Assembly (NCBI GenBank): GCA_946414975.1
Contig: CAMKQS010000033.1
Span: 1-15,593 of the forward strand
Length of the DNA stretch: 15,593 nucleotides
Direction: 5' to 3'
From: an uncultured Caryophanales bacterium
Lineage (GTDB): Bacteria > Bacillota_I > Bacilli_A > RF39 > UBA660
The notes under the pieces were generated by a model. The model was not told the DNA's origin, did not search any database, and saw only the letters and a program-made list of their open reading frames with translations. A program made the translations under genes and the position numbers. Position 1 is the stretch's first letter; every line of letters starts with the position of its first letter. Below are positions 1-4,853 of this stretch, piece by piece.

Positions 1-726
1 TTAATAGCCTCCATCAATAGTTACTATTTCGCCATTTATATAACTAGCATTATCACTTGCTAAATAATATATTGTTTTAGCAATTTCACTAGGGTTTGCA
101 AATCTTTCTAAATATATTTTTGCATTTTCTTCTTCTATGTAATCTTTAGGCAAGTCTTTATTCATATCAGTATCAGCCCAACCAATAGCAATAGCATTAA
201 CTCTTATATTAGGTTTGAATTGAAATGCTAAATCTCTTGTAAGGCTTTGTAATCCTATTTTTGATACATTATAATCTAAACATTCAGGCGATATTGTTTT
301 TGTTCCATTTGTTGAGGAAACATTAACAATAGCACTACCATTTTTCATATATTTTGCAACTTCTCTTGAAACAATAAATGCACCTATAACATTTGTCTTT
401 AATGTTTTTTCAAATTCATCTATTGTAATATCTTCGAAGTTTCTATCAAAAACTATTCCAGCATTATTAACTAAAACATCAATAGACCCAAATTCTTTTA
501 TTATAGTTGAAATCATTTCTTTAACTTCAACTTCATTTGATACATCTGCTTTTATAGTCAATGCTTTTATGCCATATTCCTTTTCTACATATTCTTTTAG
601 TTGCAAAGCCTCATTTTCGCTATTGTTATAATTTATAACAACATTATAACCATTACTTGCGAATTCTATTATAGTGGCTTTACCAATACCTCTAGAGCTT
701 CCTGTTACTAATACAACTTTATTCAT
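1..726 (-). CDS. SDR-family NAD(P)-dependent oxidoreductase (FabG-like)
   Basis: This 241-residue protein has the full classical short-chain dehydrogenase layout. The cofactor-binding TGSSRGIG motif is at residues 8-15, NNAG at 87-90, the structural Asn at 112, and the catalytic set is Ser139, Tyr152 and Lys156 (YNVSK). The family reduces or oxidises carbonyl/hydroxyl groups with NAD(P)H in the cytoplasm; 3-oxoacyl-ACP reductase FabG is the nearest well-known relative and has about the same length. No acyl-carrier or fatty-acid gene lies nearby, so the substrate is unknown. It is the last gene of a three-gene operon. The TAG stop of the upstream hydrolase forms part of this gene's TAGGAGG ribosome-binding site, so translation is probably coupled. 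The gene is complete; its TAA stop is at the first three bases of the window, so any downstream operon member is not visible. FabG proper is possible but not demonstrated. Confidence 0.93.
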   Translation of the reverse strand: MNKVVLVTGSSRGIGKATIIEFASNGYNVVINYNNSENEALQLKEYVEKEYGIKALTIKADVSNEVEVKEMISTIIKEFGSIDVLVNNAGIVFDRNFEDITIDEFEKTLKTNVIGAFIVSREVAKYMKNGSAIVNVSSTNGTKTISPECLDYNVSKIGLQSLTRDLAFQFKPNIRVNAIAIGWADTDMNKDLPKDYIEEENAKIYLERFANPSEIAKTIYYLASDNASYINGEIVTIDGGY

Positions 727-735
727 TTCTTCCTC

Positions 736-1539
736 CTAAATAATATTTATACTTTCTAAATCATTTGGAACAATTACTTTACCATTAAAGTTTTCTTGTG
801 CCTCTTTAGTATATAATTCTTTTCTATTATCATTATGACTATCTTCAGTATGATAAAGTATTAAATTCTTAACACCTAAATCATTCATAGCACTACTTGC
901 ACTTTTTGCAGTGGAATGATGTTTTTCATAGGCATGAAATATATTTTCTTCTTCATCTAAACAAAAAGCCTCGTGAGTTACATAATCAGCATTTTTAACT
1001 CTATCATATAACATAGGGTTTAAGGTTTCATCTCCTAAAAATACAAATCTTTTATTGTTTATTAGTGCCTCAAAACCATATTGTTTTGTTCCTTTTGCTT
1101 TTATATCAAAGAACTCATATTCTATATTGCAAATATTATATTTGTCGCCATCATTTAAGATTATAAAGTTTGTTATAGAATAAATGGCATCCATTAACTT
1201 TTGTGGCAATATATGTTTAGATACTTCTTTAATTGCCTCATAAACTACATCATTGCAATATATATTTATTTTTTCAGTTAATTGTCCGTGCATTGCAAGT
1301 CTGCTTATCTTTTTAAAAATCCAAAACAACCCTAAAATATGGTCGGTATGACTATGCGAAATAAATATATTTTTTAAATCTGTTAATTCTATACCAACTT
1401 CTTTAAGTCTTTTAATTATTTCAATACTTCCACCTGTATCAACTAATAAATTACCTTTTTCATTTTGAATTACAAAACAAGTATTGTATAAATCTAATGT
1501 TTCACCATTTCCTGTTCCAAGCATTGTTATTTTATTCAT
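736..1539 (-). CDS. Metallo-beta-lactamase-fold hydrolase, RNase Z/arylsulfatase-like
   Basis: This 267-residue cytoplasmic protein has the metal-binding motif HSHTDH at residues 62-67. Further ligand candidates are Asp170 in FLGDE, His189 in THEAF, His208 in KHHSTA and His230 in LYHTED. The order GDE, HEA, HSTA, then a final His resembles RNase Z/ElaC and AtsA-type members of the superfamily more than glyoxalase II or true beta-lactamases. It is somewhat shorter than typical bacterial RNase Z (about 307 residues in B. subtilis), and I cannot point to a clear tRNA-binding exosite, so a small-molecule ester or phosphodiester substrate is equally possible. The start is fixed by GGAGG just upstream of the ATG. 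It lies 18 bases after the serine hydrolase gene and 9 before the dehydrogenase gene, in one operon. There is no signal peptide. Confidence 0.85.
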   Translation of the reverse strand: MNKITMLGTGNGETLDLYNTCFVIQNEKGNLLVDTGGSIEIIKRLKEVGIELTDLKNIFISHSHTDHILGLFWIFKKISRLAMHGQLTEKINIYCNDVVYEAIKEVSKHILPQKLMDAIYSITNFIILNDGDKYNICNIEYEFFDIKAKGTKQYGFEALINNKRFVFLGDETLNPMLYDRVKNADYVTHEAFCLDEEENIFHAYEKHHSTAKSASSAMNDLGVKNLILYHTEDSHNDNRKELYTKEAQENFNGKVIVPNDLESINII

Positions 1540-1557
1540 TTGTTTTCCTCCATTTTA

Positions 1558-2493
1558 TTATATTAAATCTCTCAATATTTCAGTTATATTCTTCATATCT
1601 TTTTCACTAGACATAATTGTAATTAACAAGTTTTTGTCTTTATTCAAGATTATATATTGTCCATTTGAGCCATCTCTAAATACATAACCATCTCTTGAAA
1701 TGAATGTAAAATAGCCACCACCAATTTTAGGCAAAACTCTTTCTTGCTTATATAGGTTTGGTGTTTCTACTTGTAATGTTATCATATCTTTAAGCCATTG
1801 TTGAGGTATAATTTGTTCTTCATTATATTTACCATTATTAAGTAGTAATTGTGCTATTTTATGAAAGTCTGTATGTTTTAAATATAACCCTGTTGCAGCC
1901 ATACAATACTTTCCATAATTTCCCCATTGATATTCCTTTATTCCCAATTTTTCAAAAATGTTTTCTCTTACAAAATCTGATAAGTTAATATTAAAACATT
2001 CCTCAAATAAAACTGATATTATAAATGGTTCTACATTATTATAAGCATATCTTGTTCCTACATCATAAGGCATATCATAATTAAGAGCATATTCTAAAAC
2101 TTTTTCCTTATCAATATTCATCAAGCATTTCTCATTAAACATTTGACTTTCATAGCCTGTTCTATGAGTTAATAAATCTTTAATAGTCCATTGCTTGATT
2201 TTTTCTATGTTTTCGGTATTTGTTATATTAACTAGTTTTTCTAGAACTGAATACACCTTTGTATCTAAAGTTAATGGTTCGCCATTCACTAACATTTTTC
2301 TATCAATAGCAATGCCTACAGCCATAGCAACTAATAACTTCGCACAACTTCTTAATTCGTGTAAAGCATCATCACTGTAGAATACTTTTTCTATCTTATT
2401 ATTCTGTTCTAAAAAGATACTATCTATTTTTAAACTATCTAATTTACTAGATAAGTCTATAACATTCTTTTTTATATCTTCTATATTTATCAT
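1558..2493 (-). CDS. Serine hydrolase of the beta-lactamase/PBP4*-like family
   Basis: From the ATG at 2493 the protein has 311 residues. It carries the SxxK nucleophile motif (Ser49-Cys-Ala-Lys52), a LLTHRTGY segment typical of class C beta-lactamase/esterase relatives (about 107-114), a YxN motif (Tyr151-Asn-Asn153) and a C-terminal GSNGQYI segment in place of the KTG/HxG motif. The frame stays open upstream to 2607, but that extension enters the divergent promoter region and has no homologous look, so I use 2493. The ribosome-binding site before it (GAGAG) is weak. No signal peptide or membrane anchor is seen, so the protein probably acts in the cytoplasm as an esterase or amidase rather than on cell wall. 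It is the first gene of the operon; which of the three enzymes defines the pathway is unclear. Confidence 0.85.
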   Translation of the reverse strand: MINIEDIKKNVIDLSSKLDSLKIDSIFLEQNNKIEKVFYSDDALHELRSCAKLLVAMAVGIAIDRKMLVNGEPLTLDTKVYSVLEKLVNITNTENIEKIKQWTIKDLLTHRTGYESQMFNEKCLMNIDKEKVLEYALNYDMPYDVGTRYAYNNVEPFIISVLFEECFNINLSDFVRENIFEKLGIKEYQWGNYGKYCMAATGLYLKHTDFHKIAQLLLNNGKYNEEQIIPQQWLKDMITLQVETPNLYKQERVLPKIGGGYFTFISRDGYVFRDGSNGQYIILNKDKNLLITIMSSEKDMKNITEILRDLI

Positions 2494-2529
2494 AGACACT
2501 CTCGCTTTCTTAAGTAAATCGCCAAAATA

Positions 2530-2538
2530 ATTATACCA
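2530..2538 (-). promoter_or_regulatory. Extended -10 promoter of the hydrolase/MBL/SDR operon
   Basis: Read on the minus strand, this is TGG followed by TATAAT, a perfect extended -10 element. The corresponding -35 region is poor. It would start transcription near 2522, giving a leader of about 28 bases before the ATG at 2493. It lies in the 109-base divergent gap shared with the HTH gene. Confidence 0.6.
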
Positions 2539-2590
2539 AAAAATACACAAAAATTGTAGTAAATACCTCAAATTGCTACTAAATATATGA

Positions 2591-2605
2591 GGGGGTGGTA
2601 ATATC
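2591..2605 (+). promoter_or_regulatory. Shine-Dalgarno plus ATC start leader, copy 1
   Basis: The 15 bases GGGGGTG-GTAAT-ATC precede and include the only plausible start of the HTH gene. They match the leader of the next gene (2821-2835, GGAGGTG-CTAAC-ATC) in length and at 12 of 15 positions. No ATG, GTG or TTG lies in frame between the upstream stop (TGA 2588-2590) and the HTH domain. Confidence 0.55.
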
Positions 2606-2791
2606 AAAGACTTAATACCTTTAAAGGTTGCTTGTAAAAAGTTAGGTATATCGTATAAAACTCTATATAGTTGGGTTAAAAATAACGAGGTGTCTTATAC
2701 TCTAATTGGCAATAGATATTATCTATCAAGTGAGCAACTTAACTCACTTGTTTTTGTTTATACAAAAGACTATACACAAGCCACCAAATAA
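2603..2791 (+). CDS. Excisionase-type helix-turn-helix protein (HTH_17-like), apparent ATC start
   Basis: This 62-residue reading frame fits the MerR/excisionase-like HTH_17 family. It begins with an IPLKVACKKLGIS segment (the usual 'eAAellgvS' helix), continues with KTLYSWVKNNEV (recognition helix and turn), and then a wing YTLIGNRYYLSSEQL. Such proteins serve mobile elements as excisionases or replication/transfer regulators. The frame opens at 2591 and contains no standard start codon before the domain. ATC at 2603, five bases after a GGGGGTG Shine-Dalgarno, is the only sensible start. A weak plus-strand promoter (TTGTAG at 2554-2559, poor -10) may precede it. A terminator-like hairpin lies inside the gene at 2727-2759. 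The replication-initiator-like gene follows after 41 bases, probably in the same transcript. Confidence 0.7.
   Translation: MKDLIPLKVACKKLGISYKTLYSWVKNNEVSYTLIGNRYYLSSEQLNSLVFVYTKDYTQATK
2727..2759 (+). terminator. Terminator-like hairpin inside the HTH gene
   Basis: A perfect 8-bp inverted repeat, CAAGTGAG (2727-2734) and CTCACTTG (2743-2750), has an 8-base loop and is followed directly by TTTTTGTTT. This is the textbook shape of an intrinsic terminator, but it sits in the last third of the HTH coding region. It could attenuate read-through into the replication genes. Confidence 0.45.
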
Positions 2792-2820
2792 TATTAAAAT
2801 TCAAATGAAAAAAAATATAA

Positions 2821-2835
2821 GGAGGTGCTAACATC
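2821..2835 (+). promoter_or_regulatory. Shine-Dalgarno plus ATC start leader, copy 2
   Basis: GGAGGTG-CTAAC-ATC, preceded by AA, gives AAGGAGGTG, a near-perfect anti-16S match, with optimal 7-base spacing from GGAGG to ATC at 2833. The frame is blocked upstream by TAA (2818-2820), and the next ATG in frame is only at 2992, with no Shine-Dalgarno sequence before it. Confidence 0.6.
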
Positions 2836-3594
2836 TACAAGATATATGAAAACAAATACTTTAACAACTTACTTTTAAACATAATAAAAGTTAGGAATAG
2901 TGAGAACTATATCATAGACAAAGATGAGTATTATTTAAGACTTAATAATGCTAATAAGCAATATGACAATCCAATTACTACATTTAAAGTTATGCTTTAT
3001 CTATGTAGTCTTATAACTGAATGTGGTCTTTGTGAAAATACATTTACTATAACTAAAACTGACATATTAGATAAATTAAGTATTAGTGATATAAGGTGCT
3101 TTGAATATTCGCTTATTTACTTGTCATCTATTAGTTTTGATTATAAAGTTCATAGTAGTTGGTATAGTTGCAATATACTTGCCTCATATAAGCATTTTAA
3201 GGGCTATTTTAAGATAGTTTTTAGTGATGACTTTATATCTTTATTAGATAGGACTAAACAATTCTATCAAGTGCCTAATAAGGTATTAAATAGTGATATA
3301 AGATATTATAGGCATAGTGTTTTTATTGCTAACTATATATTGCTACACAAAAGGCGAAATAAGGGCAAGAAAACCGAGAATGTTATATCGGTTAAAGAGT
3401 TAATCAAGAATTGTCCTTTACTACCTTTATATGATGAATTAGATAAAGAACAAAGACAAGTATATAGGTCTATCATAAAGCCTTTTGATACTAACCTTAA
3501 AAATGCTTGTATGTTTTTAGGACTTAACTATACATATGATAACCCACCAAAGACTTATATAGATTTTACAAGGTCTAAAATAATCTTTAGTTAG
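2833..3594 (+). CDS. Replication-initiator-like protein, apparent ATC start
   Basis: Starting at the ATC at 2833, the product has 253 residues; a start at the internal ATG 2992 would remove 53 residues and leave a strong Shine-Dalgarno unused. I do not recognise a signature motif. The pattern of helices and the placement between an excisionase-type HTH gene and a DnaB-type helicase match plasmid/ICE replication initiators with two winged-helix domains. A plausible first domain is at about 45-105 (ITTFKVMLYLCSL then ITKTDILDKL) and a second at about 155-225 (a YRHSVFIANYILLHKRRNKGKK segment, then ISVKELIKNCP). The basic RRNKGKK turn could contact DNA. There is no membrane segment. Alternatives are a phage-type replication protein or a transcriptional regulator. 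The gene ends at TAG, and a 157-171 base spacer precedes the helicase remnant. Confidence 0.5.
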   Translation: MYKIYENKYFNNLLLNIIKVRNSENYIIDKDEYYLRLNNANKQYDNPITTFKVMLYLCSLITECGLCENTFTITKTDILDKLSISDIRCFEYSLIYLSSISFDYKVHSSWYSCNILASYKHFKGYFKIVFSDDFISLLDRTKQFYQVPNKVLNSDIRYYRHSVFIANYILLHKRRNKGKKTENVISVKELIKNCPLLPLYDELDKEQRQVYRSIIKPFDTNLKNACMFLGLNYTYDNPPKTYIDFTRSKIIFS

Positions 3595-3619
3595 TAGGAA
3601 TAAGCCTATTACAATGTAG

Positions 3620-3636
3620 ATATAAACTATTTATAT
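3620..3636. repeat. AT-rich hairpin in the Rep-helicase spacer
   Basis: ATATAAA (3620-3626), a CTA loop and TTTATAT (3630-3636) form a perfect 7-bp stem. It is flanked by ACAAT and ATTGT arms (3611-3615 and 3634-3638) that could give an alternative longer fold. No T-run follows on the plus strand, so it is not a good terminator. It could be part of an origin or an mRNA fold. Nothing else is recognised in 3595-3721. Confidence 0.4.
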
Positions 3637-3721
3637 TGTAGGTTAAGTTTTTACAAAGTCTTTATTTATAATGTTTTGTAAGCCTCGCTTTCTTCTAATA
3701 ATATTAAATATAATAAATAAT

Positions 3722-3748
3722 ACCACCAACTCTAAAAGGAGTGGTGGT
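3722..3748 (+). promoter_or_regulatory. Hairpin just upstream of the helicase start
   Basis: ACCACC (3722-3727) pairs with GGTGGT (3743-3748), and ACTC (3729-3732) with GAGT (3739-3742), leaving a one-base bulge and a 6-base loop. The stem hides a GGAG that would serve an ATG at 3751. The second Shine-Dalgarno, GGAGG at 3753-3757, remains free and serves the ATG at 3766. It may control helicase translation or protect the mRNA. Confidence 0.4.
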
Positions 3749-3765
3749 GTATGGAGGCAGTTTTA

Positions 3766-4419
3766 ATGAATAACGAGATTAAAAATACAACTGACATACT
3801 ACAAGAGTATATTAACTATATTAAAGATGATACCAAGATTAAGAGAATACCAACTTGCTTTAATAGACTTGATAATATATTAAGTGGAGGATTACCAAAT
3901 GGCTTAATAACTATAGGTGCTATACCAAGTTTAGGTAAGACAACTTTTATATTACAACTTGCTGATAATATATCAGCTTTAGATAACACAAAGGTTTTAT
4001 TCTTTTCTTTGGAAATGTCAAAGTTTGACTTAATATCTAAAAGTTTAAGCAGAATATCTTATATAGATGATGAGTTATCAAGTTATACTTATGATGACTT
4101 GCTATCTAATAAAGATAATATAGACTATCAAAAACTATTTGAGAAATACACACCTATTGCCGACAACTTATACATCATTGATAACATATATGATTTGAGA
4201 AGTATTGAAAGTTGTATTGCAGAGTTTAGAGAAAATAACCAAAGTCATAATATAGTTGTTATCATAGATTATTTACAATATATCTTATGTGGTAATAATG
4301 GCAATGATAAGCAAGTTATAGATACCATAACCAAAAGACTTAAAGAGTTAAGCAAAATCTTAACTCACTTAAATCATTTACTTTTTTTGTTTCTTTTTTC
4401 ATTTTTCCTCTTTCCTTAA
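3766..4419 (+). pseudogene. Truncated DnaB-type replicative helicase (RecA-fold domain)
   Basis: The product carries a stand-alone DnaB C-terminal-type ATPase without the DnaB N-terminal domain. Counting from the ATG at 3766, it has RLDNILSGGLPNG (34-46), Walker A GAIPSLGKT (51-59), the catalytic-Glu segment FFSLEMS (79-85) and Walker B VVIIDYLQ (164-171, Asp168). The helix ITKRLKELSKIL (188-199) is intact. The sequence then turns into a low-complexity Leu/Phe tail that ends in TAA. The following beta-strand with the Gln/Asn sensor (SQLNR-like, motif H4) and the arginine finger are missing, so it should not work as a helicase. The break lies near 4362. The ATG at 3766, served by GGAGG with 8-base spacing, is preferred over the ATG at 3751. 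The family loads or unwinds DNA at element or plasmid origins. Confidence 0.8.
4340..4402 (-). pseudogene. Possible 5' stump of a minus-strand gene at the junction
   Basis: On the minus strand GGAAAGAGG is followed by AAAA and ATG at 4402. It opens a frame starting MKKETKKVNDLSEL that after about 14 residues runs into DNA antisense to the helicase and stops at 4340. A good ribosome-binding site before a frame that ends at the breakpoint suggests that an older minus-strand gene was cut by the insertion or deletion. The purine-rich, low-complexity sequence could also produce this pattern by chance. Confidence 0.3.
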
Positions 4420-4496
4420 CTTTTTTAGTTAGAAGATTATTTTTGAAACACTTTTCTTATACCCAAAAATTTACTAGCAATAAGTCTTTTAAAAAT

Positions 4497-4609
4497 GTTC
4501 GCCCTAAATCTTCGCCATAAAATATAGTAAATTATGATAAATTGTGATAATGTGTAAAATCTTCTAAAACTACAGGAAAAACAAAATTTTAGTAAAAAAT
4601 GTGGCGAAC
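4497..4609. repeat. Inverted repeat GTTCGCC/GGCGAAC beside the tRNA
   Basis: GTTCGCC (4497-4503), TTCGCC (4511-4516) and the inverted GGCGAAC (4603-4609) are the most GC-rich words in an otherwise very AT-rich non-coding stretch of about 250 bases (4420-4666). They bracket three 10-bp direct repeats. Old recombinase-binding or attachment-site arms are one reading; no gene or partner copy elsewhere in the window supports it. Confidence 0.35.
4521..4550. repeat. Three tandem 10-bp repeats, one helical turn each
   Basis: The 30 bases read AATATAGTAA, ATTATGATAA, ATTGTGATAA, a 10-bp unit repeated three times with divergence, ending in TAA each time. Spacing of one helical turn is typical of iterons or arrayed protein-binding sites, but AT-rich composition makes short matches easy. 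Confidence 0.4.
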
Positions 4610-4612
4610 TTT

Positions 4613-4656
4613 ATGAAAAAAAGTCTTAACTTCCACTTTGGGAAACCAAGACTTTA
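4613..4656 (-). terminator. Intrinsic terminator of tRNA-Ser
   Basis: On the minus strand AAAGTCTT, TTCC, a 6-base loop, GGAA and AAGACTTT form an 8+4 bp stem with a small symmetric internal loop (GGT/GTT), followed by a run of T. It begins 11 bases after the encoded CCA of the tRNA. Confidence 0.85.
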
Positions 4657-4666
4657 CCTTTTAAAA

Positions 4667-4757
4667 TGGCGGAGTGGGAGGGATTTGAACCCTCGCACCA
4701 GTTGCCCGGTCTACACCCTTAGCAGGGGCGCCTCTTCAGCCTCTTGAGTACCACTCC
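4667..4757 (-). tRNA. tRNA-Ser (anticodon GCU)
   Basis: The minus strand folds into a complete 91-base serine tRNA. The acceptor arm is GGAGTGG/CCACTCC, with discriminator G and a genome-encoded CCA (4667-4669). The anticodon loop is CTGCTAA on a CGCCC/GGGTG stem, so the anticodon is GCU and it reads AGC/AGU. A long variable arm (around ACCGGGCAACTGGT) identifies the serine class. The T arm is GAGGG-TTCAAAT-CCCTC. It has its own promoter and terminator, so it is transcribed alone. It separates the element remnant from the chromosomal backbone genes. Confidence 0.97.
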
Positions 4758-4774
4758 ATCTGGCTACATATAGA

Positions 4775-4803
4775 ATTATAGCACATTTATTTAGTTATGA
4801 CAA
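4775..4803 (-). promoter_or_regulatory. Promoter of tRNA-Ser
   Basis: On the minus strand: TTGTCA (4803-4798), 17-base spacer ending in TGC, TATAAT (4780-4775). It is a strong sigma-A promoter with an extended -10, starting transcription about 10 bases before the mature tRNA 5' end. Confidence 0.85.
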
Positions 4804-4821
4804 TAATTTTTTTATTAAAAC

Positions 4822-4853
4822 AAAAAAAAGAATAGTATAATTAACCATTCTTT
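4822..4853 (-). terminator. Terminator of the surface-protein gene, stop codon in its loop
   Basis: On the minus strand AAAGAATGG (4853-4845) pairs with CTATTCTTT (4835-4827), 9 bp including one G-U pair, followed by a T run. The TAA stop of the surface-protein gene (4843-4841) lies in the loop. Confidence 0.75.

Larger units (their letters stand above)
2591..4419 (+). mobile_element. Remnant of a plasmid/ICE-like replication module
   Basis: Three plus-strand genes form the typical head of an integrative or plasmid replication module: an excisionase-type HTH protein, a replication-initiator-like protein, and a stand-alone DnaB-type helicase domain. Everything around them runs on the minus strand. 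The helicase is cut off in mid-domain near 4362, and no relaxase, integrase or terminal repeat is found, so this is a partial, probably immobile relic. Lys and Arg codons AAG and AGG look more frequent here than in the recA-htpG half. The left boundary is uncertain: it may lie at the divergent promoter region or further left, in which case the 1-2493 operon would be cargo. The right boundary lies somewhere between 4362 and the tRNA terminator at 4656. Confidence 0.55.

Noticed and set aside
637..726. Window-edge truncation of the SDR gene
   Set aside because: The TAA stop occupies bases 1-3 and the C terminus GEIVTIDGGY is the usual SDR end, so the gene is complete.
2494..2607. N-terminal extension of the serine hydrolase to 2607
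   Set aside because: The extra 38 residues lie across the extended -10 promoter and have no family-like sequence; the ATG at 2493 begins the conserved part.
2501..3694. Direct repeat CTCGCTTTCTT at 2501-2511 and 3684-3694 as element ends
   Set aside because: Eleven-base repeats are expected many times by chance in a 15-kb window of this composition, and the flanks show no further similarity or target duplication.
4667..4757. tRNA-Ser 3' end as the attachment site of the replication module
   Set aside because: No duplicated piece of the tRNA 3' end is found elsewhere in the window, and the tRNA keeps its own terminator directly downstream.
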